In this document: piece after piece, positions 11,632 to 22,600 of the stretch
How positions within the stretch are numbered: the stretch's first letter is position 1
Layout of the letters: each line of letters opens with the position of its first letter
Assembly: GCA_021030915.1 (NCBI GenBank)
Contig: JAGEMR010000030.1
Location: forward strand, 62,001 to 126,000
Origin: Astrothelium macrocarpum
Lineage: Eukaryota > Ascomycota > Dothideomycetes > Trypetheliales > Trypetheliaceae
Length of the DNA stretch: 64,000 nt
Direction: 5' to 3'
Translations under genes and position numbers: made by a program
The notes under the pieces: model-generated
What the model saw: the letters and a program-made list of their open reading frames with translations, nothing else
What the model was told of the DNA's origin: nothing
Databases searched by the model: none

Positions 11632-13750
11632 TCAGATTTCCACAATGGGTCCACTATATACCTTCTTAGCCCAAACAATATAATAAAAGATGCTAAACAG
11701 GATTACAGTTCCTGTGACTAGGACGCTGTAATTCATATTCGCTGGTCCGACCGGCGTTGAGGATGGAAAAAAGCTGAAAATCAATATCAAGACCAAATAC
11801 ATGCAGGCAAAAGCATTATTCATGATGCCCAAAACACCAGGAATTCTCCATGGCCCCCAAACGATTCTAGATCCCGATACGTTTACGGTCGCTCTGTCAT
11901 GACTGCTATCGCTGTTGTAAACTTCTTGGATGCCATGGGTACAGCGGCGATAGAGAAGTAGACCGGCCACGATGAGATATGACAGGAATAGACCTGAAAC
12001 ACAAAGTGAAATGATGTTCTGAAAGGCCGCAGTGGAGCCGATATTGATGATTGCGAGAAGGCAGGCAATCGCCGTTGTCACGAGAACGGAATACACGGGA
12101 ACAGAAGTCCGGTGTTCAACCTGCATAAATCGTAAAATTTCAGCATTGCATAGACGAATTTGCGTTTGCGGGCGCAATAAGAGGAAACGGGACACGTACT
12201 CGCGATAGCACTTTCCACCCTGGAAGACCGCGGTCTCGCGAAAACGCCCAAATCATACGCGATGACGAGGCTAAAAGACCGACTGTGGCGCAAAGAGCTA
12301 GCACAAAGACTAGACTTACCAGCACAGCAGTCCCGCTAGTGGTGTGGGTTGCTTGCAGGATTATCTCCATGAATGGATATCCTGTTGGCGAAGACAAAGC
12401 CGCGTTGAGATCTCCAATGCAAAATAGCGTCGCAATGAGCATGCTAAATCCCATGATTCCATTGATCAGGATGCTTAGAACAATCGATCGTGGAACCACC
12501 AAAGATGCGTTCTGAATTTCCTCAGACATCTATTCAAACAGTCAGTCCAATGCTTTTAAACGAAAATAGACGTGTTTACATGGATGGCCCCATCGGCACC
12601 TTGAGACATGAATTAGCTGCTTTCCTCTGAAGACATCGGACGAGGTTGAACCTTACCGACGAAAGCAAACACGTTTCCCAAAAGCCCCACAAAGAAGGAT
12701 AAGCCCTGGGTTTCCCAACCACCCTCGTTGAGGAAGGTTTTGAATACATCCTTTGCTGTGTCATGTGGACCCAGTATTGTCAAAGGGATCAATATGGCGA
12801 AGAAGCCCAAAATATGAAGAACTAAGATAGCACCTTCAAATTTGGGTAGAAGGCTGATCAAAACAGTATTGATAAGAACACAAAATATGACAACTGCCCA
12901 GCAGATCAACGTTCCTTGCCATGAATGAGGCTGGTATGATGGATTCGTGAGCACAATAAGACCCTGCAGCAGAGTACCCGTCAGAAAAGCGCCGGACGCT
13001 ACTGCTGCCTGCCAGCCAGCAACAGTGAGCCAACCTGTGGAAGTTAACAAGATGAATTTGGTACTCGTTACGAGAATATGACTTACCGGTAATGTAACTG
13101 ATGAAGTTTTGGGCTCTTGCCGGTGCAAGCATCGACACCCAGTGGTATTGTCCGCCCGATGTCGGAGCCCTCATCTAAGTGTCAGGAGACATCTCTACGA
13201 TGTGAATGGAAAGTCCTACATGGATGCAAGTTCCGCAAGCGTTGCAAATACAGAAAGAGTGCCAGCCCAGACCACTATGAATCCATAGATGATGCCAGCT
13301 GGACCACCACTACATCGAGCCTTGGATAAGTATACATTCCTCAGGACAGACCGAGCTTTCCTGGGAGACTCACTTTTCGAATCCGGATATAAACAAGCTT
13401 GCGCCAAATAAGCTTCATAAACATTCTTCTATCGGATGCATGTATGACTTACATCAAAGCTCCTTCCCAAGTGATGAGGACAGTGCAACTAAATCCCAAG
13501 ATTGACATGAATCCAAAATTACGCTATGAGGAGGTCGTGCTATCAGCTAAGTTTGGTCTTTCTTTCAAGGCAGATGACCTACTTTGAGCACTGCTCTTTT
13601 TCCCAGTCTGGCCAGATCGTTTCCATCGCGAGAATTTCCTTTTTTCCTCTCCTGAAAAGATGAAATAGCTGCCGGGCGAAGATCATTCAACTCATTCCCA
13701 TACGGGTCCATAGCGATTGAAGCAAGGTTCGAGACGAAACTATTCAGCAT
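11632..13750 (-). CDS. APC-family amino acid/GABA/choline-type permease
   Basis: This is a polytopic secondary transporter of the fungal amino acid/choline transporter branch, about 550 residues and 12 membrane helices, likely in the plasma membrane. Nine exons are inferred on the minus strand: 13750-13583, 13523-13453, 13397-13374, 13309-13220, 13169-13087, 13034-12657, 12599-12580, 12529-12200 and 12120-11632. Exons 3 and 7 are only 24 and 20 nt. The joined protein reads LKRNFGFMSILGFSCTVLITWEG, then NGGPAGIIYGF, TLAELASMAPTSGGQYHWVSMLAP and GADGAIHMSEEIQNAS, all hallmarks of the family, which validates the joins. A second Met at 13711 is an alternative start. For exon 3 an upstream acceptor 15 nt away (exon start at 13412) would add five residues; the shorter form aligns better with relatives. 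The substrate cannot be deduced. Confidence 0.88.
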
Positions 13751-14219
13751 AAATAATGACCAGGTCAAAGAAAGGAATGTGTCAAAGGAAATACAAACAA
13801 AATGAGGGAGCTTTACAAATTATTCGGGTATTCGGGGAGTACACTTGGATCATGGTGCGGCATTACGCACTTGCCTTTTCCCTGTACAACGTCTGGCTTG
13901 CATCTCCATGCAGCGCTGCTAGCGAACTTTACATTTCATCCGTGGACGCTAACTATATATATATATGAATGCTCCGCTATGTCTTTCCCCGGTTTGTTCC
14001 CTTTTTAGGCGCTCGTGCGTCAACTCAAAACACAGGCCCGAGACTGATCCTACGACATGGTCCGTTACCGATTCACATCGAAGTGTGTGGTTGAACGATT
14101 TAACCGCTTTACGGAAAGAATGTGACGTTCTCCTTGTTTAACAGTACCACGGGTTCCCTGTCCCTACACAAATATATGCTGACTAATTAATGCATCTATA
14201 GTTGCATAGAGCTTGAAGA
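13751..14219. other. Intergenic region with short TA tract
   Basis: This lies between two minus-strand genes: the promoter side of the permease and the 3' flank of the Pth11-like gene. A TA dinucleotide tract lies at 13954-13966. No coding signal was recognised. Confidence 0.5.
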
Positions 14220-15553
14220 CTAACTACTCGGTTCCATATTAATGCTCCAACTTGTCGTTTTCTTGATTATCCCTGCTTGACTCGACTGACTCTGGGTATC
14301 CCACAGATGGCTATCAGAAAACCTGAAACCAGCCACATTGGTATGACTACTCACCGTTATTGGGGCTTTGATAGGGTTGAGTGGCCATGCTTGTCCACTG
14401 CCCGAGGATCTTGGTTCCTTTTTGGAATTTTTAGAAGACGTTTTCGAAGTTACCGCTGGACTGTAATTTGCGTAAGTGTACCTTTGGTGATTATCATGCC
14501 GTCGAATATCATCAGCGCGAAGAAGTCCCGACTCCAAACTGTCAAAGAAGGGCTTGAGATAGAGAAGGCAAGCTACAAATATACTGGCACATTGCACACT
14601 CTGATCGCAGATAGCCGATTTCCACAGGTTGTATACTGGATCCCGAGAGATTGCTTCCTTATTGTAGTACACAAACTGCAATATCACACAAGGAATCACC
14701 CTGTTAACATTAATGGGTATACACGGGAACAGAGAAATCGTACTAACAGCATCCGCGTTGAAAAGACAAAGATAACCACTGCACGCTTGCTTAGGGAGGT
14801 GTTGAGTTTCGCGGTAACAAATATCGGTAATCCTAGAAGCCCGCAATCGGTCGCGATGTTCATTATCCGAAAATAGAACCAAAACGTGGTCTTTATAACG
14901 TCAGCAATGCTCTGCCTGATAATTGAGAAATGAGTCTCACTCGGCTAAAGCATTTGCCTTGTATGTAATCCCAAGGATGAGGAAGGCTGCATTGGAATGC
15001 GGTTGCCACGACGGATGTGATAGCCCATGCAATGATCAACAATCCAAGCCCGATAGCTGCAAGTCGATGAGCTCTCTTTGGAGTCATATTTCGGATAAAG
15101 AGTGTCACGGATAGTTTTGCAAGGCACAAGCTTGCTATATACAGCATTTCCGCTGCATACTGAGCCTAGAGTTTTGACGATTATTACTCTAAAGACAACA
15201 TCAGGGCTTTGGAATGTTTCACACCTTCTCAATCCGCACAATCTGTTCATTTTGAAGATTTGAAGATGGTTGACCAAGGCCATTAGCTGTCTGAATCGAC
15301 ACCGCCACAGATTCTGAGATGTAGCAAATCTACCACAAGTAAGAATTCATTCATCATTTTCCACAGGTACGAGGCCTACCAAGGATAAGAAGATTAAATG
15401 GTCATCGGTGTTTAAATTTCTTGTCACCAAAAGCTTCGTAGTCGTTCGCGCGGCAACAGAAAGAATCCCGACGGTGAGGAGAAACCAGTTCAGAATTTCT
15501 ACAACAGGGGTTTTGTTCTCAGTTGTCACAAGCACCTGCTCCATGGCTCTCAT
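14220..15553 (-). CDS. Pth11-like integral membrane protein (fungal rhodopsin-domain family)
   Basis: The product is a seven-helix protein of the large fungal family typified by the Magnaporthe Pth11 transmembrane region (fungal rhodopsin domain, without a CFEM domain here). Five exons read on the minus strand: 15553-15380, 15329-15225, 15165-14941, 14890-14748 and 14700-14220, giving about 375 residues. Joins are supported by family motifs: NLNTDDHLIFLSL into ICYISESVAVSIQTANGLGQ, AQYAAEMLYIASLCLAKLSV, then FSTRMLVIPCVILQFVYYNK across the last splice, and YLKPFFDSLESGLLRADDIRR at the start of the cytosolic tail. The tail of about 90 residues is Ser/Lys-rich. Relatives are proposed surface receptors, but most, including this one, have no known ligand. 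The start at 15553 is the first ATG before TM1. Confidence 0.85.
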
Positions 15554-16297
15554 TTGCGATGGTCGGGCTCATACTCGATCAACGCAGTGTTCAGATTGAA
15601 GGGGGAAATGAAAAATGCAAGAAAAGATAATTTTTAGCATCTGAGTTCTGCGAGGTCGAGTGATCTCTTAGGGATAGGCGGATCTAGTTTGTTCCGATGA
15701 CTGATCTAGGCTTTCTCTGATATTGGATGGATCAGAGGCTTTGGGAGATTTACCAACGCTCTGGGAACGAACAATACAGCCGAAGTTCTCCAGCCACACG
15801 GCGTCGACCGTGGATCTTCAGAAACCAGCAAAACGTGCATACATTGACATGCCATTCCCGAGCCAACCATGAGAAATCGGCAAGAGTTCAAACCCTGCAG
15901 AAGGATGGCACAGTGCTGCACGGTTCATTAGGTTGCATCAGCACGTTGCCAGACGTTAAGATTGCGGTACGGCACGAAAAGTCCTGCTCGAGCGCTAGAC
16001 GCAGAAGGTCATTGGAGTAGCCGGATTGGTCGAGAGTGATTCACTCTGCGGACTTCTCTGTTTCCATTACAGGCTGTGTAGGAGTTGTCCAGTTTCTAAG
16101 GGGAGGTACCGGTACACGCTTGCTAATCATATGCCGTATATCATTGATGCTCTCCGCCTCGCCGCTCATCCTTGAGGAAATTTGAAAGTAATGGGAGCTA
16201 GAAATTTACATGGGTCTGCAAAGCTAATTTTCTCCGTGTTCCAACAAATGCATAGAAGACGCATGGAGTAGCGTTACGCAAGAGGAGATGTATTATG
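15554..16297. other. Intergenic region between Pth11-like gene and transposon
   Basis: No intact gene is visible. Minus-strand reading around 15770-16020 gives a weakly protein-like stretch interrupted by stops that I could not assign. It may be a relic or chance. It ends at the TA dinucleotide that borders the DNA transposon. Confidence 0.4.
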
Positions 16298-16306
16298 TAG
16301 AGGTCC

Positions 16307-16339
16307 GCACCACCTTGTGCACGGTCCCACACAATGCAC
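16307..16339 (+). repeat. Left terminal inverted repeat of the transposon
   Basis: This 33-bp sequence begins GCACCACCTTGTGCACGG and ends CACACAATGCAC. It is the perfect reverse complement of 18429-18461. The inner sequences beyond it differ, which defines the repeat boundary. Confidence 0.92.
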
Positions 16340-16462
16340 ACTCATCTCATTCTCAACACCACGTATTCGAACGCGCGCAACTCAACCACCGTAATTAATT
16401 ATGAGATGAGAATTAATTTAATTGATAACTTAGCTTCGCACGCGTAATTCTGACCGCTAAAA

Positions 16463-18407
16463 TTAATTTTTGAAGCGTTGTGGTAGTTGTTGTTGTCGTC
16501 GCGGATGATCAGATCTAGAATTTGATTCCGCCTCATCTATGCCCTCCACATATCCACCCACATCCAAATCAGCCAAATTACCTGATTTGGCTGTTACAGC
16601 GTGCTTTCGTCCCTTTTTTTTTTGGTGTTGAGCCTCGCTACGAAGTTGTTTAGTAACTCCACGTTGTTCGGCAGCCTTCTGTTTCTGCTGAGCCTTCAAC
16701 TCCTTCTGGAGCTGCCGATTCTATTCACGAATTCGAGCACGTTCAGCTTTGACTTCGGCTTCAATTTGCTTATTAGTCTGAGCCTGTTCCTTTTGAGCCA
16801 CCAGCTGTTGTTTTCGCTGTTCCTCCTCCTCCTCCTTCTGCTGTATCAGCTCACGAGTTTGTTGTATTCTATCAGGACTCCAAAACACCGCTCCACCGTA
16901 CTCATTTGGTAGTTTGAACTTCTTATTTCGGCGTTTTGCTCGTTGTTTCTGAATGTATAGTGTCTCTTTGAGATTCTGATTCTCTGCCTTTAGCAGGCTG
17001 TTCTCTGTTGTTGTTTGGAACACTATTACTTCGAATTTATCTACCTCCTTCTTAAATGTATCGCTCAGGTGTATTTCCAGTTCTTTACGAAGTTGTCGCC
17101 AACGTCTTGTGGAGATCTGAACAGAGGAGGCTTCTGAGGAGGAATGGTCCGAGTACTGTTGAGATCTCCTGGTGGAGACCTGATCTAGCACAATAGATGG
17201 ATTATATGGCTGGAGACCTGTTTTTAGCCAGCCACTGGCGATGTTTGATGGCGTAAATGCCTGTTGATATGCCGGCCAAAATAACTGAAAAAAGTCAGCC
17301 TTCGTAAGAGCTATTAAACCTCCAGTAGTCTGTATCCAACGGTCCAATTCCTGACTATAATAAGTCGCCAAAAGGCTGAAGATACTCACGTCTAATGGCT
17401 GAAGCCGATACGTGGAGTGAGGTGGATAAACAGTTACGAATATTCGATTATCATGACAATAATCGAAGAACTTCATCGTTAGATGACTTCCATGGCCATC
17501 AATTATCAATAACCTCCATTTCAAACCGTTGCTAGTTTTTGATTTGGTGTTTTTATTGAATATTTGATCAAACCATATAAAGCCCACTTCGTCATTTGTC
17601 CATCCAGATGGAGACGATGTGAAGTTGCATTTGTGGACCGCTGTATCCACACTATGGATCCATACTTTCTGTATATTGTTCGCCGTAGAATCGAAAATAA
17701 TTGATGGAGTTAACGCCGAGCCGTCCATACACACCGCTGCCAGTAAGGTGATCCAGGTGCGAGACGTATCTGTACCAGATCCTCGTAATAAACCTTGTTC
17801 CTGAGACGATTTGGTAAATATACGACGCTGCTTAGTGCCTGCACCGAGCGCGAAGCCTTTTTCGTCCATGTTGTATGTGTTGTGAGGAAGGATGCTGTAT
17901 TGTTCGATTTTGGAACCTATCTACCAAATTATTAGCAGAAAAACAAACGATTTCAAAGGCTTATACTATTTCAAAATAAAGTTTTAGCTGTTTATAATTA
18001 TCCGCCTTCTTTCGAGCGAGATCAAAGGTGGTGAGATACGCTGATTTTAATTCTGATTGGTTACGGCTCACGAAGCGATTTGTCCAGTTCCTTCCAATTT
18101 CCTTTTTACTGATATTCACTGCGAAATTACGAACCATTCGTGTGATAGGTGGAATACCACGGTTCGTAAACGTATTGATCCAGCTAATTAATGTGGCTTC
18201 CTATTGTGGAGAAAGTTTGGCTAAGCCATCTCGAGAGGCTTCAGTTCTGCTCCTGGTGATGCCTCTGTGACGGCGCGACAACGTCGAACGGTGGACTCCA
18301 TGGATTTTAGCTAGCTGAGTGTAATTAGAATGCTCCTGCGCATCTGCTGCTTCAAGAGCTGCTTCAATTGAGCCCATATTGGTGGAGTTATTACGAGACG
18401 AAAACAT
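16463..18407 (-). pseudogene. Transposase, HTH-psq/CENP-B plus DDE domain, two nonsense mutations
   Basis: Read on the minus strand from the ATG at 18407, the N-terminus (GSIEAALEAADAQEHSNY, then QLAKIHGVHRSTLSRRHRG) is a psq-type helix-turn-helix. It is followed by a CENP-B/Tc5-type DNA-binding part (GIPPITRMVRNFA, GRNWTNRFVSRN). An intron of 46 nt is inferred at 17921-17966. The DDE part then begins at YNMDEKGFALG and includes LLIIDGHGSHLT and VYPPHSTYRLQPLDV. The tail is a charged coiled coil rich in Gln, Glu and Lys. In-frame TAG stops lie at 18201-18203 (after KLSPQ) and 16721-16723 (after ERARIRE). Both sit where relatives carry Gln, so each fits CAG to TAG. Apart from these stops the frame is intact, which suggests recent inactivation. 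Confidence 0.85.
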
Positions 18408-18428
18408 TCGGCGAGGCGGAAATCAAGC

Positions 18429-18461
18429 GTGCATTGTGTGGGACCGTGCACAAGGTGGTGC
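18429..18461 (-). repeat. Right terminal inverted repeat of the transposon
   Basis: This copy is identical in inverted orientation to 16307-16339 over 33 bp. It is followed by ACACTCG and then the flanking TA at 18469-18470. Confidence 0.92.
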
Positions 18462-18470
18462 ACACTCGTA

Positions 18471-18852
18471 ATCCTTTAGCTATGACCACCTGCACGAGAA
18501 CCACAAACCACCTTTGTTAGGCTTCGCGACACATTTGTGACCTCAACCTGTCTGGAACCCAAAGTCTGCTCGGCCATGGGGAAGGAGAAAACTGCATTTC
18601 ATCATCACAAGTCGGCTTCAACATAAGCAGGTTCCTGAGCATATGCAGTCTGTATACCGAATGCGGCGAGTCTTCTTCAGGCTGAGATCACCATGGCTCC
18701 CCAAAGTTTCGGAGATGCCGATTACCCCCTCCCTTAGAGGTAACACCAGATGGCGCGCATTTTCCGAATACGGTGTAGGTGATACGATACTTGATCCTTC
18801 TAAGTGAGTGTAGCACATCATTTTGCCGACTATGATGGCGGATTGCTTCATT
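18471..18852. other. Intergenic region right of the transposon
   Basis: This interval lies between the right transposon border and the 3' end of the GNAT gene. No gene was recognised. Confidence 0.5.
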
Positions 18853-19597
18853 CTAGATGGTCTGAGCTGGCTGTAAACTTGCCGGCCTCCGCATCAGCCA
18901 CATTACCATTGGCCTCAATTCTTTGTCGATGGCTTTCCATTCTTCGCTAGGATCATCGGTCTCTGGGCATAGATTGTTTTCAAATATAATCTCAAATCCA
19001 TACCTCTTGTATAACGGAATACCATGGATGGTAGCGTCCAACCAAATATCCACATTCATCTCAGCTGCTTTGCCAATACCCCACTCCATGATCATCTTAC
19101 CTGCGCCCTGGCGTCTGTAGTCAGGGTGGGTGAAAATGATATTCAGATCTAAGCGATGGTTTGTGAGACCGTTCTTCCAGGGAAAGCTGTTGGCAACACG
19201 TACAAATCTGCGGCTTCGGGGCAAGCCGAGCTCGAGGAGCTTCAAACTTTTCCAGTGCTGCCGTAACATAGTCACGTCTCTCGTCATCAGGATACCAGTA
19301 GGCTTCTTCATGGCCTGCATCTTCATACGGGTTGGTCAGACAAATCTTCCATAGGGCACCTGCAATGATTTTGTTTGTGTCGGTATCGGTGACCTTCTGC
19401 CAATAGCTTGTTGGGTCGGAGAGGTGCCAGTCAAGCTGGCGCTCTGTGCACTCCACCAAAGAGTCCTCTCGAGAACCGAAAATGGGACAAAAAAGGCGAA
19501 AGAAGTTCTGAGCTGGCTGCTCATAGGATTCCCATTCGCAAGAGATGAGCTCTGGGAAGTCACTCGAGATGTCGACTTCTTCTAACTTCAGAGGCAT
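18853..19597 (-). CDS. GNAT-family N-acetyltransferase
   Basis: This is a GCN5-related acetyltransferase that moves the acetyl group of acetyl-CoA to an unidentified amine. Two exons read on the minus strand, 19597-19204 and 19148-18853, separated by a 55-nt intron, giving about 229 residues. The join KPQIYLNIIFTHPDYRRQGAG restores the canonical motif A (V/I-x-P-x-x-R/Q-x-x-G-x-G/A), where acetyl-CoA pyrophosphate binds. This is followed by the motif B-like IHGIPLYKRYGFEIIFENNL. The layout, with an N-terminal ALWKICL strand and a conserved YW segment, matches a common fungal group of uncharacterised acetyltransferases. No targeting signal is evident, so it is probably cytosolic. Confidence 0.87.
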
Positions 19598-21314
19598 TTT
19601 GATATGTGCGCACTCAGAAATCCGGGAAGAACTCCAGATTTGAAGAAAATACTACATACGTTGATGATAAAGGATACTTATGAGAAAGCATTGTGTCAAA
19701 CGAGACATTACCACCACGCTAATAGCTGGTACAGACTACCAATTGCTCCACTAGATCATGCATAACATTCTGCTTTTGGAAAAGAAGCCGAGACGTGGAT
19801 GAACATATGTGGAGTAGTGGATTTCTCTGGGCCTCAGCTCTGTTACTATGGACGAGGTTGTGTAACGTTGGCCGCAGGTCCGGATCGGCAATTACAGATT
19901 TCCTGTCTAAGCAATTAACACATTCTACTAAATAACAAATCTGTACGACGGGAGACTGGCATAAGTCAGCGGCAAACAAAAGACGACCCAAATCGCAAAG
20001 GAATTAAAAAAAATTTCGATATCGAGAAATTAAGTTGATCAAGTATTCGAAACGCAACAGATAGCTTTGTATCTTCAAATGCTGGGGTAAATACACATAC
20101 TATTCACACACTTTTGACCCAAATTACCCACCATTTCTTGCAATTCCAATCTTGTATATCAATCTTGTGTAACATTCTTTACTTCTAATCAACAAGGTAC
20201 GTATCAACAGTGGAGAGTTTTCATAAGCCGATTACTGAACTCGGGAAACGGGATTGAAGGGATATGGGAGTAACAATGTGAAAAGGAAACTCCGTCTTGA
20301 AACGTCTTGCCATCGATTTCTCATTCGAAGCAGTGCTTTGCTTACAAAGTGTCCAGCACCTATGCCCAGTGGCCTTAACGCAGCCGTTCGCGGAAAAGCC
20401 GTAGAAGAGGTATTCCGCGTTGATATAAGTGGCAAGCTCAGTGTTATGATCGCTCAACATGACGATAGACGGTAGGCCACGGCAATTCAATCTCAAGGCT
20501 CATAATTAAACACACTTTATGATGATTATCGGCTTGTCAACGAAGGCAGAGATTGAGTGCGGCAAACCTGTGTAGGTTCGAAGCCGTTAGCCTCGATCGC
20601 TTTTATCGCAAACTTTTTGTCAATAGAAATACGCTCAGTTGGTTCTAGTAGCGCTAAATCCGGACTTCTCAGAAGGCAAGATGTGCAAAGCTGAAGACGA
20701 GCCGTAATAATATCGGTGCGCCCGTTCTCGCTGTTCCATTGTGGCTATGAATGTGCTAGCCATTCTTGTTACCATTGTTTTCGGACTACCCAATGTGAGT
20801 TGCATCCCGTTGGACCTCACACCACTCAGATGCATTTGTAAACTTGAATTGCGCGATGGTGTCCTATAAGGGGCTGAGAATATGTGCAGTAAACGCGTAG
20901 ACGTGATAGGGAGCATCCTTTAGGCCGCAAACCACATCGGTCAGTATTTTTGGGGGTACGTATAGCAAAGTACCTTACGCTGCGATCCTACTCCTTCCAT
21001 GGTATTGCCGAAAGCGTTTGGAAGCGGATTGACTATTCTCTCACTACTCATTGATTTATTGGTATAGTGATATTGTAGACATGAATTTGTAAGATCGACA
21101 TGTCCTCATCTTCCCTAAGACTTGGAATGCTGTCTAGTCCATTACATTCTTTCACCTTCGATCTTACAAATTCGAGGACATGGCGGAGAAGCCAAATCGA
21201 TGTCCGAATTTCTTGGGTGACGGCGCACGGTGCGGCGGTACTCTACCGTGTTTGACGGTGATAATTTTTCTTTAATTTTCACCACAGCCGCGACCTCTTG
21301 TCCTCTTTGTACAA
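19598..21314. other. Long divergent intergenic region
   Basis: These 1.7 kb lie between the divergent GNAT and TRM140 genes. Several short open frames on both strands have no recognisable motif and no splice partner. A GGTTCGAAGCC box at about 20574-20584 resembles a tRNA B-box, but its flanks do not pair as a T-arm. The last 100 bases are the TRM140 leader. Confidence 0.5.
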
Positions 21315-22571
21315 ATGGAAACTGAAGCAAAGCCACCGAGAAGCCGGAACTGGCGACAACTTTCTACTGCCATGGAACATATGCGATATGCTGTGACTGT
21401 CGATCCTAAACTTTCCTCATCTACCTCAACTCCACCACTTCTCGACACACTGTCCATCTCAGAAGGAGATGCCTACGGAGTTCCTGCCTCTCTTCAGCCT
21501 GTTCGCAATCCTCCGGCCTGCCCCGAAGACCTTTCAACTCACACCAAGCGCACTGATCCATTTCAGTTCGGCTCCCGCTATCTCAAAGAAGGCGACGACA
21601 TCTTCGCCTTCAACGCCTGGGACCACGTCGAGACCGACACCGCTTACGCCGAGTTTGCCGAGCTTCAATATGCCAAACAACGGGACGCGCCGGTCTCGGA
21701 ATTTGATCGAAAAAGGTTCAATGATGATCCAGCAAAATGGTGGAATCGATTCTACAGCTCGAATTCGTCGAACTTCTTCAAGAATCGGAAGTGGCTGCAA
21801 CAGGAGTTCCCCGTGCTACATGAGGTGACAAGGAAGGGTGCAGGGAAGAAGGTGCTATTAGAAGTAGGTGCAGGAGCGGGGAACACGGCGTTTCCCATTC
21901 TGAAAGAGAATGAAAACGACGAGTTCAGAGTGCACGCGTGTGATTTTTCAAAAAAGGCTGTGGAGGTTATGAGGAAGAGCGAGCATTACGACGAAAAAAT
22001 CATGCAAGCGGACGTATGGGATGCAGCTGGTACAGGAGAAAACGCGTTGCCTCCAGGACTTGAGCCCGAAAGCGTAGATATTGTCTTGATGATATTCATC
22101 TTCTCGGCCCTATCTCCAGACCAGTGGCATCAGGCAGTGAGGAACATTTACACGGTTCTTAAGCCTGGCGGACAAGTGCTGTTCAGAGACTATGGAAGAG
22201 GCGATCTATCACAGATTCGGTTCAAGAAGGAGAGGTGGATGCAAGAAAACTTCTATGTTCGAGGGGATGGAACGAGGGTGTATTTCTTCGACAAGGACGA
22301 GCTTGAACACATCTGGACAGGGAAGCTTTTACGATCTGTGCCAGAAACACCTGAAGAGGCAATTTGCTCCACGGAAAATGGAGAACGCCGGGAAGCCGAT
22401 AACGTTCTTGCAAATCAAGAAGCGGATGATGTACCCGTCTTTGATGTTGATAATATTGGCGTCGATCGTCGAATGCTTGTCAACCGTCAAAGACGTTTGA
22501 AAATGTATCGTGTTTGGTTACAAGCAGTCTTTCGAAAACCTATTCAGGAGGCAAATGCCCACGACCGCTGA
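21315..22571 (+). CDS. TRM140: tRNA (cytosine-32 N3)-methyltransferase, TRM140/METTL2-6 family
   Basis: This SAM-dependent methyltransferase makes 3-methylcytidine at position 32 in the anticodon loop of certain Thr and Ser tRNAs. The single-exon frame gives 418 residues. The N-terminal half carries the family signature DPFQFGSRYLKEGDDIFAFNAWDHVETD and DPAKWWNRFYSSNSSNFFKNRKWLQQEFP. The Rossmann part has motif I LLEVGAGAGNTAFPIL near residue 182, an acidic motif II region (VHACDFSKKAVEVM), DIVLMIFIFSALSP, and LKPGGQVLFRDYGRGDLSQIRFK. The YVRGDGTRVYFF segment is also diagnostic. An unconserved acidic insert lies near 345-380. Unlike budding yeast Abp140 there is no actin-binding extension, as in other filamentous fungi. 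The gene ends only 29 bp from the convergent GH79 gene. Confidence 0.93.
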   Translation: METEAKPPRSRNWRQLSTAMEHMRYAVTVDPKLSSSTSTPPLLDTLSISEGDAYGVPASLQPVRNPPACPEDLSTHTKRTDPFQFGSRYLKEGDDIFAFNAWDHVETDTAYAEFAELQYAKQRDAPVSEFDRKRFNDDPAKWWNRFYSSNSSNFFKNRKWLQQEFPVLHEVTRKGAGKKVLLEVGAGAGNTAFPILKENENDEFRVHACDFSKKAVEVMRKSEHYDEKIMQADVWDAAGTGENALPPGLEPESVDIVLMIFIFSALSPDQWHQAVRNIYTVLKPGGQVLFRDYGRGDLSQIRFKKERWMQENFYVRGDGTRVYFFDKDELEHIWTGKLLRSVPETPEEAICSTENGERREADNVLANQEADDVPVFDVDNIGVDRRMLVNRQRRLKMYRVWLQAVFRKPIQEANAHDR

Positions 22572-22600
22572 GGCCCCTTTCCAAGAAAGTCTCGCAATCA

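Larger units (their letters stand above)
16298..18470 (-). mobile_element. Degraded Fot1/pogo-type (Tc1-mariner) DNA transposon
   Basis: This is a 2.17 kb class II element. A 33-bp inverted repeat is identical at both ends (16307-16339 and 18429-18461). At each side, seven divergent bases separate the repeat from a TA dinucleotide (16298-16299 and 18469-18470), matching the TA target-site duplication of Tc1/mariner elements. The interior holds one transposase gene on the minus strand with HTH and DDE parts, broken by two stop codons, so the copy is presumed immobile by itself. The ends are well preserved compared with the gene, so trans-mobilisation by an active relative is conceivable but unproven. 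Confidence 0.88.

Noticed and set aside
13374..13412. Longer form of permease exon 3 as the main form
   Set aside because: It would leave a 40-nt intron and insert five residues (LFGAS) between the TWEG and NGGPAG motifs; the shorter exon matches family spacing exactly, so the longer one is kept only as an alternative.
15700..16020. Protein-like stretch next to the transposon
   Set aside because: It is interrupted by stops and cannot be tied to any family; it may be a relic but is not supported as a gene.
20560..20600. tRNA-like B-box GGTTCGAAGCC
   Set aside because: Flanking bases do not form a T-arm stem, and no A-box or acceptor stem was found around it.
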